From: an uncultured Acetobacteraceae bacterium
GTDB taxonomy: Bacteria; Pseudomonadota; Alphaproteobacteria; Acetobacterales; Acetobacteraceae
Reading direction: 5' to 3'
NCBI GenBank assembly: GCA_903907955.1
Contig: CAIVPZ010000091.1
Coordinates: 28,136-92,135, forward strand
Length of the DNA: 64,000 bases
Under the pieces are notes generated by a model, which saw nothing but the letters and a program-made list of their open reading frames with translations, searched no databases and was not told the DNA's origin. The position numbers were made by a program, and so were the translations under genes. Shown here piece after piece: positions 1 to 8,847 of this stretch (position 1 is its first letter; every line of letters begins with the position of its first letter).

Positions 1-446
1 CATCGATGCATGTCACGCTCTTCCTCGCTGAAATCAACACCGAACCCTCCGGACAGTACCCGCGCATTCTCGCGTTCGATGAAGCGCAAGGTTTTAATAT
101 TGCGGCGCTGGAGATGCCGTGCGAACATATATATCGGTAGCTTGTCCTGCTCGCCCAGCGTGGCGCAAGCACCGATGCTAATCTTCAACCAAGTGGAGCT
201 GCGAGAAAATGGCGACTCAAACATCCGGTTCAAGTCGCTTTCGATCGAGGCTGGCTCGCCTTTGTCGACGTAGTCGTATAGCGCTTCCTGGTAGCCAATG
301 CGATCGATCGACTTGCGATCTGCGACAAGAACGTCACGATGCCGCTCTATCACCATTACCTTGTTGACGTCGTCGGAACAGACGAAGCGTCTGAGATAAA
401 ATTTTGGGACATAGTGATGCCGTTTCGGTTCGTTGCCGCTCATCAT
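1..446 (-). CDS. DUF4238 domain protein, 3' part cut by window edge
   Basis: Reading the minus strand from the double ATG at 446/443 gives about 148 codons without a stop, continuing past the left window edge. The N-terminus carries HHYVPKFYLRRF at about residues 10-21, the signature opening of DUF4238 proteins. This family has no established function and is often found in variable or defence-rich regions. Its base composition is less GC-rich than the following genes, with mixed third positions, which suggests acquired DNA. It lies directly downstream of the RAYT element on the same strand. The family call rests on the N-terminal motif only, and the length and C-terminus cannot be judged here. 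Confidence 0.7.
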   Translation of the reverse strand, partial: MMSGNEPKRHHYVPKFYLRRFVCSDDVNKVMVIERHRDVLVADRKSIDRIGYQEALYDYVDKGEPASIESDLNRMFESPFSRSSTWLKISIGACATLGEQDKLPIYMFARHLQRRNIKTLRFIERENARVLSGGFGVDFSEEERDMHR

Positions 447-508
447 TTGTCAATCCGTTAGCAGGGTAATCCACGCGGAGCGAAACGGTCATTAGCCGAA
501 CAGCCCGC

Positions 509-548
509 GTAGGGCGGATAAGCGTAGCGCCATCCGCCAACGCAAACC
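509..548 (+). repeat. REP-like repeat, left end of RAYT element
   Basis: This 40-bp sequence abuts the transposase stop codon. It contains GGCGGAT and ATCCGCC arms separated by a short spacer, so it can fold as a hairpin. It matches the reverse complement of 1144-1183 at 37 of 40 positions, so the pair forms inverted ends around the gene. Confidence 0.8.
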
Positions 549-1082
549 TCAACGCCGCTCGCCTCGATCGGATGGCTCGACCATACCGACGCTCCAATCG
601 GCGGGATAGAGCCCATGTGCCACGGCGCGGTGGAATGATGAAAACGGCCAATCCGCGGCATGTTCGGCCAACCGATGCTTCACCGGGTTGAAATGCACAT
701 AATCCATGTGGCTGGCATAGTCGGCGTCATCGCGGATCGTGTGCTCCCAAAACCGTCGCTGCCATATCCCGCGCTCGCCCCTTTGCTGGCGGACCGGCGA
801 CCGCCGTTCGGTCGGCGGAATGGCTTTTGAAAACGACTTCTTTACCGCACGCCATCGACCGGAATAGTCGTCATCGTCCAGCGGGAGCGTCCATATGCAA
901 TGCATATGGTCCGGCAAGACCACCCACGCGTCGATATGAAACGGCGACCGCCGCCGAACATCGCGCACGGCATCCCGGAGTGCATCCACGTGCGTCACCA
1001 AGAGTCCGCTGCTGCGGTCGAGCAGGTTGACCGTGAAAAAGAAGGTCCCTCCGGGCACACGGTTGCGACGATAATCCGGCAT
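549..1082 (-). mobile_element. REP-associated tyrosine transposase (RAYT, Y1/HUH family)
   Basis: A 177-aa protein starting MPDYRRNRVPGG. It has the features of the Y1/HUH TnpA_REP family: an HxH metal motif inside LPDHMHCIW (H59, H61) and a C-terminal DYVHFNP segment with tyrosines at 122 and 128 as nucleophile candidates. RAYTs are single-copy, domesticated relatives of IS200/IS605 transposases that nick and process REP sequences. The start at 1082 was chosen because the family begins with this YRR-like N-terminus; an in-frame ATG at 1205 would add 41 unrelated residues and run through the right-hand repeat. The gene is intact and flanked by cognate inverted REP-like repeats at 509-548 and 1144-1183. 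Confidence 0.9.
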
Positions 1083-1143
1083 GGATGGCAGTTTTCCGCG
1101 CCCGGCCGCGCGGGGGAAGGTGCGTTGTTGGTCTGCCAGGAGC

Positions 1144-1183
1144 GGCTTGCGATGGCGGATGGCGCTTCGCTTATCCGCCCTAC
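1144..1183 (-). repeat. REP-like repeat, right end of RAYT element
   Basis: Inverted partner of 509-548 with 37/40 identity in opposite orientation. It keeps the GGCGGAT/ATCCGCC hairpin arms and lies about 60 bp upstream of the transposase start. I saw no further copy of this repeat elsewhere in the window. Confidence 0.8.
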
Positions 1184-1238
1184 AATCCGAACCGCCGCTT
1201 TCCAACCGACCCAGTCATTTGCCATCGCCCCGGCTCCC

Positions 1239-2048
1239 TCACCGCGCCGCGATGTCGCAGCCCTTCACCCGCGGCGGTGTGTGCAGCAGCGGCGCCAGGA
1301 TGATCGCGACCTCGCAGGATGAGCGGAGGCGAATCGGGCGTGCGGTGGGCTGGCGGCGGGTGTTGACCGTCAGCATGCCGCCGCCGGCCAGCGCCAAATG
1401 CAGGGTGCCCTGGCGGAGTGCCCGCTGATACAGCGGCTCCGGCCCGCCGATGCCGGTGAGGATGCCGGCACCCATTTCGGCCACCCGGGCGCGGTAGCCG
1501 GCGGCGAGGTCGGGGGTGCGCGAGTGGTACATCCCGGTGGCGACGTTCCAGTCGCCGTTGGCCTCGGTGCCGAGTTGTTCGAGGAAGCGGGCGGCGTAGG
1601 CGGCGTTGGCGACCGGGTCGAAGGCTTCCTCCAGCGAGCGGAAGGCGTCCGGGTGGTACTGCAGGTTCACCTGCATGCAGCCGGCATCGAGCAGGTGCAC
1701 GCCGTTGGCGAGGCCGTGTTTCGCCCAGGCGATGGCTGCGGCGCGGCTGTCGAAGAACAGGCCGGTGCCGTCGGCGTTGATGGTCCAGGGCCAGGCGCGG
1801 ATGTCGCGGGTGGAGGCGATCGGCCGGCCGCTTTCCACCTTGGCGATGGTGGCGAGCAGGCCGGGCGGAAAGTGATGGCCGCGCTCGGCCTGCTGCACCG
1901 CTTCGGTGCACAGCGCGCTCTGAGTGACATCCCAGGCCGGCGGCGGCGCCGCGGCGGCCAGCGGCAGCAGCAGGCATGCCAGCAGTGCCGGGCGGGCGAG
2001 GCCCGGGGCAATGCGGGGACACCATCTCGCCGCGTCGCTGTCCTGCAT
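1239..2048 (-). CDS. Lytic transglycosylase SLT-domain protein
   Basis: A 269-aa protein with a hydrophobic export signal at about residues 18-35 (LARPALLACLLLPLAAAA). A goose-lysozyme-like SLT domain follows: KVESG with the likely catalytic Glu near residue 72, the core motif GCMQVNLQYHP near 145, and the C-terminal ATGMYHSRTP motif. Such enzymes cleave peptidoglycan glycan strands in the periplasm to form 1,6-anhydro ends. The final 45 residues beyond the domain are variable. It sits alone between the RAYT element and a DUF2272 lipoprotein on the same strand, with no flagellar or secretion genes nearby, so a specific machine cannot be assigned. Confidence 0.85.
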   Translation of the reverse strand: MQDSDAARWCPRIAPGLARPALLACLLLPLAAAAPPPAWDVTQSALCTEAVQQAERGHHFPPGLLATIAKVESGRPIASTRDIRAWPWTINADGTGLFFDSRAAAIAWAKHGLANGVHLLDAGCMQVNLQYHPDAFRSLEEAFDPVANAAYAARFLEQLGTEANGDWNVATGMYHSRTPDLAAGYRARVAEMGAGILTGIGGPEPLYQRALRQGTLHLALAGGGMLTVNTRRQPTARPIRLRSSCEVAIILAPLLHTPPRVKGCDIAAR

Positions 2049-2104
2049 CGGCCGACTCTAGCGGTGCGGGGCCATCCGGGGCAAGGAACCCCGTCGCCGG
2101 CCTG

Positions 2105-2974
2105 CTAGCGGCGGTACAACACCTGGAGCACGACGAACCAGTCGTAGCGGCTGTCCAGCAAGGTGCCGTCCGGGCCGACCAGGCGGCCGTCGGTTCCTGC
2201 CGGGATGTGCTTCATGGTGACCGCGTCGTCCACGTTGCCGCCGACGACGTTGATGAGGCCGGGGCTGCCGCCGACCACGATGTCGCAATGCGCCGCGAAC
2301 GCGCCGGCCGGCAGCCGGTCGAAATTCATGTGCCGGTTGCGGTCGCGGCCGGTGCAGATGATGTCGCCCAGCGCCGGCCCGTATTCGCCCGGGCGCCGCG
2401 CGGTGATCACCCAGCCGTTCTCCCGCCCCAGCGCCTGACGGGCGGCGGCGTTGATATACACATAGTGCGAAGGGTAATACGGGAAGCGGTCGCCCGCGCC
2501 GGCGGTGCGCATCACATAGGATATGAACGCGGCCGACCAGGCGAAATCGCCGTCCCGCCGGGCATCGAACTCGGTTCCGGCGGCGTCGTGCATGCCGGTC
2601 CAGGCGGACTCGGCGCGGTCGCTGTTCATCCCCAGCCACCAGTACTCGCCAACCCGCTGCCACTGTCCGGCCATGCGCTCGGGCTTCAGTTCGGCCGGCA
2701 GCGGCGGGCGGGTGTCCGGCGGGTCATCATCGACAAGCTGGCCGAACGCGCGCCATTCGCGCAGCGCGATGCCCACCGCATCGGCGCGGGTGAACGGTTC
2801 ATAGGGGACGCGCAGATAATCCGGCAGCCGATACGCCACCCCCGCCGCAATCGGCGGCAGGCCGCCAACGGTTGGCTCCGACGCGGGCGGCGTTGCGGCG
2901 CACCCGGCGAGCATGCACGTCGTCGCGATCGCGGCGATCCTGATTTGCAACTGCCGCTTGCCGATCATCGCCAT
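2105..2974 (-). CDS. DUF2272 domain lipoprotein
   Basis: A 289-aa protein. The start at 2974 places a lipoprotein signal (IRIAAIATTCMLAGC) at residues 11-25, with LAGC as lipobox. The ATG at 3121 would bury this signal under 49 Arg/Pro-rich residues. The central segment AWSAAFISYVMRTAG followed by FPYYPSHYVYI matches DUF2272, a family with an NlpC/P60-like flavour but no established enzymatic activity. A predicted outer-membrane-anchored periplasmic location follows from the lipobox. The gene lies 56 bp upstream of the SLT transglycosylase on the same strand, so the two may be co-transcribed and act on the cell wall together; this is inference. Confidence 0.8.
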   Translation of the reverse strand: MAMIGKRQLQIRIAAIATTCMLAGCAATPPASEPTVGGLPPIAAGVAYRLPDYLRVPYEPFTRADAVGIALREWRAFGQLVDDDPPDTRPPLPAELKPERMAGQWQRVGEYWWLGMNSDRAESAWTGMHDAAGTEFDARRDGDFAWSAAFISYVMRTAGAGDRFPYYPSHYVYINAAARQALGRENGWVITARRPGEYGPALGDIICTGRDRNRHMNFDRLPAGAFAAHCDIVVGGSPGLINVVGGNVDDAVTMKHIPAGTDGRLVGPDGTLLDSRYDWFVVLQVLYRR

Positions 2975-3138
2975 CGCCTCGCCGCCCTGTTGATCCGTCC
3001 GGCGCATCCGTCTGACGGAACAAAGTGAATGGTCCGGCTTCGTCGCGGGAGCGCCGCTTCTCGTAGCGCCCGGGTGGCCTGCGCGCCAGTGCGGCAGCCG
3101 CGCTATTGGCAGCCGGGACACTGGCAGCGGGGCCGGCT

Positions 3139-3924
3139 TCAGTGCGCGGCCGGCAACTCCGCCGCCGCCACCTCGCGGGGGATGCCGCAGCGCACCCGGC
3201 GCTCCACCAGGTAGTCGGCGCGCTGCTTATCGTAGTTGTCGAAGCTCAGTTCCTTGGCGCGCGGGTCGATCTGGCGGGTGGCGACGATGTCGGCGGCCAC
3301 CTCGATGGTCTCGGCGATGACGATCGTCTGCAACGACATGCCGCTGCTGAATACCGCCGCCGTGGCGGTCCACAGCAGCGCGTTCACCAGCACCACGTCG
3401 GCGAAACCATCGCGCCAGGTGCGCGGGCCGATGAAGGGGAGCATCACATAGCCGCCTTCCCCAACCCCCCAGCGGCACAGAGCGAGGCCGACATCCGCCG
3501 GCTGCGGCTCGTAGCCCAGGGTGCTGGCCTCGTCCCACCAGCCCAGCACGCCGGCGGTGGAGTTGATGCCGAAGCGCTGCACCGCATTCCAGGCGGTCGG
3601 CAGGTCGCCGACCACCAGGCTGGACAGCGCCGTCAGCGGCTCGTTGATCAGGTTGGAGATCACCCGGCCCGGCCCGGGGGCCGGCGAGGGGGACGAATCC
3701 GGCGCGGCCGTGTTGTCGTCCCCGGTGATGCTGCCGAGGAACGAATAGACCGTGCGGTTGATGGCGAAGATGATGCGGTTGTAGCTGTTGAGCAGGTCTT
3801 CGCTGGCGGCGTCGGCCGGCGCCGGTGCGGCGACCCCGGCGGCCGGTTCGGCCGCGCCGGACGCAACTGGCGCGCACAGCAGCAGAAGCAGCATCGCCAG
3901 CAGGCAGGCGGGCAGGCGGAACAT
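3139..3924 (-). CDS. mlaA: MlaA (VacJ) family outer-membrane lipid-asymmetry protein
   Basis: A 261-aa protein with an N-terminal signal (LPACLLAMLLLLLCAP), then the MlaA core: DLLNSYNRIIFAINRTVYSF near residue 43, VISNLINEPLTALSSLVVGD near 93, ALCRWGVGEGGYVMLPFIGPR near 155 and DNYDKQRADYLVERR near the C-terminus. MlaA removes mislocalised phospholipids from the outer leaflet of the outer membrane. The residue before the candidate lipid Cys is Leu rather than Gly/Ala/Ser, so a classical lipobox is not evident and the protein may be a soluble or Sec-cleaved form. No mlaBCDEF genes lie next to it. It is divergent from thrS. Confidence 0.88.
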   Translation of the reverse strand: MFRLPACLLAMLLLLLCAPVASGAAEPAAGVAAPAPADAASEDLLNSYNRIIFAINRTVYSFLGSITGDDNTAAPDSSPSPAPGPGRVISNLINEPLTALSSLVVGDLPTAWNAVQRFGINSTAGVLGWWDEASTLGYEPQPADVGLALCRWGVGEGGYVMLPFIGPRTWRDGFADVVLVNALLWTATAAVFSSGMSLQTIVIAETIEVAADIVATRQIDPRAKELSFDNYDKQRADYLVERRVRCGIPREVAAAELPAAH

Positions 3925-4131
3925 CGGGCCTCGCAGGTCGGACAGCCGGAACAGGGCAGGGCCGCCGCGGCGGCGTTCCCCGGTCCGGTCTCCCCAACAT
4001 GGCGTCAATGCGCCGCAAAGCCAATCGCTCGCCAGCCCTCCGCGCACGGGGGTTGCGCCCCCGGCGGTGCATCGCCATAGAACCGGGTCCGCAATCCAAA
4101 CATCCGTCAGCCAGATTCGGAGACCGCCACG

Positions 4132-6069
4132 ATGCCTGCCATTACCCTGCCCGACGGTTCGGTGCGCCGGTTCGACGGGGCGGTGACGGGCGCCACCGTG
4201 GCGGCGGCGATCGGGCCGGGGCTTGCCCGCGCTGCCCTGGCGATGAAGCTCGACGGCCGGCTGGTCGATCTCGCCACCCCGATCGGGCACGATGCCAGCG
4301 TGGTGTTCGTCACCCGCCGCGACCCCGACGCGCTGGAACTGATCCGCCACGACGCCGCCCATGTGCTCGCCGAGGCGGTGCAGGCGCTGTTCCCCGGCAC
4401 CCAGGTGACCATCGGCCCGGCGATCGAGAATGGATTCTACTACGACTTCGCCCGCAACGAGCCGTTCACCCCCGAGGATTTCCCCGCCATCGAGGCGAAG
4501 ATGCGCGAGATCGTCGCGCGCAACAGCCCCCTGGTCCGCGAGGAATGGGACCGCGAGGAGGCGATCAGCCACTTTGCCGGCAAGGGGGAAAAGTACAAGG
4601 CCGAACTGATCCAGGACCTGCCGCGCGACCAGGTCATTTCGCTCTATCGCCAGGGCGAGTGGGCCGATCTGTGCCGCGGCCCGCATCTGCGCAGCACCGG
4701 CGATGTCGGCACCGCCTTCAGGCTGACCAAGGTCGCCGGCGCCTACTGGCGGGGCGACCACCGCAACGCCATGCTCAGTCGCATCTACGGCACCGCCTGG
4801 CGCGACGCAGCGGAACTCTCCGCCTACCTGACCATGCTGGAGGAGGCGGAGAAGCGCGATCACCGCCGCATCGGCCGCGAACTCGGGCTGTTCCACCTGC
4901 AGGAGGAGGCGGTCGGCAGCGTGTTCTGGCACCCGAAGGGCTGGAAGCTCTACCGCACCGCCGAGGACTACATGCGCCGTCGCCTGGATGCCGCCGGCTA
5001 TCAGGAGGTCAAGACGCCGCAACTGGTGGACCGCGCCCTGTGGGAGCAGTCCGGCCACTGGGAGAAATTCCGCGAGCACATGTTCATCGCCCAGGTGGAG
5101 GACGAGGACCGCACCTACGCCCTGAAGCCGATGAACTGCCCCGGCGCGGTGATGATCTTCCGCCAGGGCATCCGGTCGTATCGCGAACTGCCGCTGCGGC
5201 TGGCCGAATTCGGCGCCTGTCACCGCTATGAACCGTCCGGCGCCCTGCACGGCATCATGCGGGTGCGCGCCTTTCTGCAGGACGACGCGCACATCTTCTG
5301 CACCGAGGCGCAGGTGACCGGGGAGACGGTGCGCTTCGTCGAATTGCTGTCTTCAATTTATCGCGATTTCGGCTTCTCCGAGTTCCGGGTGAAATTCTCC
5401 GACCGGCCCGCCGTGCGCGCCGGCAGCGACGAAGTGTGGGACCGCGCGGAGGGCGCGCTGAAGCAGGCCTGCGCCACCGCCGGGGTGGAGTACACGCTGA
5501 ACCCGGGGGAGGGGGCGTTCTACGGCCCCAAGCTGGAATTCGTGCTGCGCGACGCGATCGGCCGCGACTGGCAGTGCGGCACGCTGCAGGTGGATTTTGT
5601 GCTTCCCGAGCGGCTGGACGCCGAATACGTGGCCGAGGATGGGGCGCGCTATCGCCCGGTGATGCTGCACCGGGCCATCCTCGGCAGTTTCGAGCGCTTC
5701 CTGGGCATTCTGATCGAGCAATATGCCGGCCGCTTCCCGCTCTGGCTGGCGCCGGTGCAGGTGGCGGTGGCCACCATCGTCTCCGACGCCGACGACTACG
5801 CCAACGAGGTGGCGGCGGCGCTGCGGGCGGTCGGGCTTGCGGTGAAGCTCGACCTGTCGAACCAGAAGATCAACGCCAAGGTGCGCGACCACAGCCTCCA
5901 GCGGGTGCCGGCGATCGCCGTGGTCGGACGCCGCGAGGCGGAGGAACGCACCGTCGCGCTGCGCCGGCTCGGCGGCGAGGCGCAGGAGGTGCTGGCGCTC
6001 GCGGATTTGATCGGCCGTCTTGCAGCGGAGGCCACGCCGCCCGATCTCAGTCGTGCGCGTACAGGCTGA
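4132..6069 (+). CDS. thrS: Threonyl-tRNA synthetase
   Basis: Full-length, 645 aa. Domain order: TGS domain (about 1-60), editing/SAD domain with [12 protein letters not shown], class II catalytic core with MNCPGAVM, and a C-terminal anticodon-binding domain from about 540. The zinc ligands C336, H387 and H513 are all present at the spacing seen in E. coli ThrRS (334/385/511). It charges tRNA-Thr in the cytosol. thrS is followed by infC at about 120 bp, the conserved thrS-infC order. The rest of that operon (rpmI, rplT, pheST) is not next to it; pyridoxal kinase follows infC instead. Confidence 0.98.
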   Translation: MPAITLPDGSVRRFDGAVTGATVAAAIGPGLARAALAMKLDGRLVDLATPIGHDASVVFVTRRDPDALELIRHDAAHVLAEAVQALFPGTQVTIGPAIENGFYYDFARNEPFTPEDFPAIEAKMREIVARNSPLVREEWDREEAISHFAGKGEKYKAELIQDLPRDQVISLYRQGEWADLCRGPHLRSTGDVGTAFRLTKVAGAYWRGDHRNAMLSRIYGTAWRDAAELSAYLTMLEEAEKRDHRRIGRELGLFHLQEEAVGSVFWHPKGWKLYRTAEDYMRRRLDAAGYQEVKTPQLVDRALWEQSGHWEKFREHMFIAQVEDEDRTYALKPMNCPGAVMIFRQGIRSYRELPLRLAEFGACHRYEPSGALHGIMRVRAFLQDDAHIFCTEAQVTGETVRFVELLSSIYRDFGFSEFRVKFSDRPAVRAGSDEVWDRAEGALKQACATAGVEYTLNPGEGAFYGPKLEFVLRDAIGRDWQCGTLQVDFVLPERLDAEYVAEDGARYRPVMLHRAILGSFERFLGILIEQYAGRFPLWLAPVQVAVATIVSDADDYANEVAAALRAVGLAVKLDLSNQKINAKVRDHSLQRVPAIAVVGRREAEERTVALRRLGGEAQEVLALADLIGRLAAEATPPDLSRARTG

Positions 6070-6177
6070 CCCGCGCCAGCCGGCGCTTGATTGCACGCGC
6101 TACTTTGGCGACACTGTCGCCCCTTGCCACGTCGGCCCCGGGAGGGAGCCGCCGCGGAGCTTTTCCGTAACAGCCAC

Positions 6178-6191
6178 AGGAGACGATCATA
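6178..6191 (+). promoter_or_regulatory. Shine-Dalgarno and probable AUA start of infC
   Basis: AGGAG at 6178-6182 is followed by six bases and then ATA at 6189-6191, in frame with infC. The first downstream ATG (6204) has only three bases after its nearest purine-rich stretch. Spacing therefore favours the rare AUA codon. Non-AUG starts are the known basis of IF3 autocontrol in other bacteria. Confidence 0.6.
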
Positions 6192-6725
6192 GCCAGAGGA
6201 CCCATGCCTGCCCCGCCGACCCGGGACGGGCCCCGCGTCAACGAGGAGATCCGCGTCCCCCAAGTCCGACTGATCGACCAGGACGGCGAGATGCAGGGCG
6301 TAATGACCGCCCGCGACGCGTTGCTCCGTGCCTTTTCCGTCGGCCTCGATCTGCTGGAGATCAGCCCGAACGCCGAGCCGCCGGTCGTCAAGATCCTCGA
6401 CTACGGCAAGTATAAATACGAACAGCAGAAGAAGAAGAACGAGGCCAAGAAGAAGCAAAAAGTCATCGAGATCAAGGAGATCAAGGTCCGCCCCAACATC
6501 GACGAGAACGACTATCAGGTCAAGCTGCGGGCCATGAAGACGTTCATCGAGGAGGGCGACAAGGTCAAGGTGACGCTGCGCTTCCGCGGTCGCGAGATGG
6601 CGCACCAGGATATCGGCATCAAGGTGCTGGAACGCATCCGCGCCGACATGGACGGTGCCACCAAGGTCGAGCAGATGCCGCGCATGGAAAACCGCCAGAT
6701 GATCATGGTGCTGACCCCGCGCTAA
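6189..6725 (+). CDS. infC: Translation initiation factor IF-3
   Basis: Starting at the AUA the protein is 178 aa; from the ATG at 6204 it is 173 aa. Both contain the whole IF3: N-domain with [17 protein letters not shown], a charged Lys-rich linker ([13 protein letters not shown]) and a C-domain with [17 protein letters not shown] and the conserved [16 protein letters not shown] ending. IF3 binds the 30S subunit, prevents subunit joining and checks the start codon. A start at AUA would let IF3 repress its own synthesis, as shown for AUU in E. coli. This start is inferred from Shine-Dalgarno spacing only. Confidence 0.95.
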   Translation: MARGPMPAPPTRDGPRVNEEIRVPQVRLIDQDGEMQGVMTARDALLRAFSVGLDLLEISPNAEPPVVKILDYGKYKYEQQKKKNEAKKKQKVIEIKEIKVRPNIDENDYQVKLRAMKTFIEEGDKVKVTLRFRGREMAHQDIGIKVLERIRADMDGATKVEQMPRMENRQMIMVLTPR

Positions 6726-6747
6726 ACGCCCGGCCCTTTCCCCAGGT

Positions 6748-6803
6748 AATGGGGTGCAGGGGTCCACCGACCCCTGCCGGGTCCAGGGCAGAGCCCTGGC
6801 CTT
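6748..6803 (+). repeat. Dispersed palindromic intergenic repeat, copy 1
   Basis: It starts AATGGGGTGCAGGGGTC, contains a first stem (AGGGGTC...GACCCCT) and a second stem (CCAGGGCAGAGCCCTGG), and ends CCTTTTGC. It sits just after infC and before pyridoxal kinase. It may act as a terminator or RNA-processing site, but this is not shown. Confidence 0.8.
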
Positions 6804-6825
6804 TTGCCTGTTTGCTGTTTCCGGC

Positions 6826-7686
6826 ATGAACATCCTCTCCATCCAGTCCTGGGTCGCCTACGGCCATGTCGGCAACGCCGCCGCCGCCTTTCCGCTCCAG
6901 CGCCTGGGCGCGGAGGTCTGGGCCGTGAACACCGTGCAGTTCTCCAACCACACCGGCTACGGCGCCTGGACCGGATCGGTGTTCACCGGCGAACAGGTTG
7001 CCGCCCTCATCGACGGCATCGCCGCGCGCGGCGCCCTGCCGCGCTGCGATGCCGTGCTGTCCGGCTACATGGGCGATTGCGGCATCGGCACCGCCATCCT
7101 GGACGCGGTCGCGCGGGTGCGGGCGGCCAATCCGGCGGCCCTGTATTGCTGCGATCCGGTGATCGGCGACGCGGGTCGCGGCGTGTTCGTCCGTCCCGGC
7201 ATCCCCGAATTCATGCGCGACCGCGCCGTGCCCGCCGCCGACCTGGCCACCCCCAACCTGTTCGAACTCGAACACCTCACCGGCCGGCCGGTGCGCACGC
7301 TGGCGGCGGCGAAACAGGCCGTCGCCCGGTTGCAGGCCGGCATGCGCGCCGGTGGCCCGCGCAGCGTGCTGCTGACCAGCCTGCGCACCGACGCCACACC
7401 GGCCGATGCCATCGACATGCTGGCGGGCGAGGGCGGCGCTTTCCACCTGTTGCGCACGCCGCTGCTGCCGCTTTCGGTCAACGGCGCCGGCGACGCATTG
7501 GCGGCACTTTACCTCTATCACCGCCTTGCCACCGGCAGCGCCGCCGCTGCGCTTTCGGCCGCCGGATCGTCCATCCATGGGGTGCTCAGATGCACGGCCG
7601 CGAAAAAATCACCGGAAATACTGCTGGTGGCGGCGCAGGACGAGTTCATAACGCCTGCAATCCGCTACGAAGCCTTCCCGGTCTGA
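6826..7686 (+). CDS. pdxY: Pyridoxal kinase (PdxY type)
   Basis: A 286-aa ribokinase-fold protein. It opens with [20 protein letters not shown], the substrate-binding start of pyridoxal kinases, then [16 protein letters not shown] near residue 110, and the anion-hole motif [13 protein letters not shown] near 222, where the Asp is the catalytic base. It phosphorylates pyridoxal to PLP in the salvage pathway. The start at 6826 gives the canonical N-terminus; extending upstream would translate the repeat. A dispersed repeat lies on each side, so it is probably an independent unit. Confidence 0.92.
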   Translation: MNILSIQSWVAYGHVGNAAAAFPLQRLGAEVWAVNTVQFSNHTGYGAWTGSVFTGEQVAALIDGIAARGALPRCDAVLSGYMGDCGIGTAILDAVARVRAANPAALYCCDPVIGDAGRGVFVRPGIPEFMRDRAVPAADLATPNLFELEHLTGRPVRTLAAAKQAVARLQAGMRAGGPRSVLLTSLRTDATPADAIDMLAGEGGAFHLLRTPLLPLSVNGAGDALAALYLYHRLATGSAAAALSAAGSSIHGVLRCTAAKKSPEILLVAAQDEFITPAIRYEAFPV

Positions 7687-7694
7687 TAAGGCAG

Positions 7695-7744
7695 CCAGGC
7701 CAGGGCTGGACCCGCAAGGTGGCAGTGGCCCCCTTGACCCCATT
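7695..7744 (-). repeat. Dispersed palindromic intergenic repeat, copy 2
   Basis: A shortened copy in the opposite orientation to copy 1: GGCCAGGGCTGGACCCGC, then a GGCAGTGGCCCCC stem remnant, ending TTGACCCCATTC. It lies between pdxY and the Rieske gene. Confidence 0.7.
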
Positions 7745-7768
7745 CGGAAAAGCTAAGGATCGCAACTC

Positions 7769-8089
7769 ATGGACGACGGTGAAAGATGGGTTCGGGTGGC
7801 TTCGGCCGGTGACATCGGGCCTGGCGACATGACGCCGGTCGAGGCGGCAGGCCATAGCCTGGCGCTCTACCACCTCAGCGACGGCACCTGGCATGCCAGC
7901 GACAATACCTGCTCCCACGCCTACGCCCTGCTCACCGATGGCTGGCTGGAAGGCCATATCATCGAATGCCCGCTCCACGGCGGGCGCTTCGACCTGCGCA
8001 GCGGGGCAGGGCAGGGCGCACCGATCGAGGCTGACCTGACCATCTACCCGGTCCGCCTGGATGGCGACGACGTGCTGGTTCTGCTTTAG
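7769..8089 (+). CDS. Rieske-type [2Fe-2S] ferredoxin
   Basis: A 106-aa single-domain protein. The Rieske ligands are C48-x-H50 (CSHAYALL) and C67-x-x-H70 (CPLHGGRFD), which bind a [2Fe-2S] cluster through two Cys and two His. It resembles the small ferredoxin subunits that donate electrons to non-heme ring-hydroxylating dioxygenases. No oxygenase or reductase gene is adjacent, so its partner is unknown. The stop codon overlaps that of the convergent hydrolase gene by two bases. Confidence 0.9.
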   Translation: MDDGERWVRVASAGDIGPGDMTPVEAAGHSLALYHLSDGTWHASDNTCSHAYALLTDGWLEGHIIECPLHGGRFDLRSGAGQGAPIEADLTIYPVRLDGDDVLVLL

Positions 8090-8847
8090 CCGGCGGCCAG
8101 GAACGCCTCCACCACCGCGGCGAAACCGGCCGGATTGTCCGCATGCACCCAGTGCCCGGCATCCTTCACCGTGACGAAGCGCGCCCGGGGAAACCATAAG
8201 CGGATGACGGCGCGGTGCTCCGGGCGGATGTAGTCCGACCGCGCTCCGGCGACGAACAGCGCCGGCCCCGCATAGGGGGGGGCGGTGCAGGCCGGCCAGT
8301 CCTCCAGCACCGGCAGCGCGGCGGCGATCGCCGGCAGGTCGATGCGCCAGTGCGGCGCGGCGCCGAAGCGCAGGTTCTGCAGCAGGAAGCCGCGCACGCC
8401 CGGCGCCGCCAAATCCGCCAGCGCCGCATCGGCCGCGGCCCGCGTCAGCCCGGAATGCAGCGGAATCGCCGCCATCGCCTGCGCCAGTTGGCGAAACCCC
8501 GGCGGATACCGCACCGGCGCGATGTCGCCGACCAGCAGCCGCGTCACCGAATCCGGGGCCATCAGCGCCGCCAGCATCGCCACCTTGCCACCCATCGAAT
8601 GCCCGGCCAGCGCGCATGGCAGCGCCCCGCGGGCGTCCAGCGTCTCCAGCACATCGCCGGCCAGGGCGGGATAGTCCATCACCGGTGCGTGCCCACTGGC
8701 GCCATGATTGCGCAGATCCAGGGCGATCACCCGGTGCGCGGCGGACAGGCGCCGCTGGAGGGTGGCGAAATTGCCGGCCTGCCCGAACAGCCCGTGCAGC
8801 AGGACCACAGGCGCCCCGGTGCCCGATTCAACCGCGTGCAGGATCAT
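8086..8847 (-). CDS. Alpha/beta-hydrolase fold esterase
   Basis: A 253-aa protein with the complete fold signature: VVLLHGLFGQAGNF near residue 14 (oxyanion hole), nucleophile elbow GHSMGG with S84, acid candidate D205 and GHWVHADNP with H232. This is the YbfF-like class of small intracellular esterases. The natural substrate cannot be inferred. Its ATG overlaps the stop of the upstream DMT transporter gene by four bases (ATGA), which indicates translational coupling. Confidence 0.87.
   Translation of the reverse strand: MILHAVESGTGAPVVLLHGLFGQAGNFATLQRRLSAAHRVIALDLRNHGASGHAPVMDYPALAGDVLETLDARGALPCALAGHSMGGKVAMLAALMAPDSVTRLLVGDIAPVRYPPGFRQLAQAMAAIPLHSGLTRAAADAALADLAAPGVRGFLLQNLRFGAAPHWRIDLPAIAAALPVLEDWPACTAPPYAGPALFVAGARSDYIRPEHRAVIRLWFPRARFVTVKDAGHWVHADNPAGFAAVVEAFLAAG

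Noticed and set aside
3925..5292. Long minus-strand open frame opposite thrS
   Set aside because: It is the upstream extension of the mlaA frame, antisense to a full-length thrS with all motifs. It reflects absence of stops in high-GC DNA.
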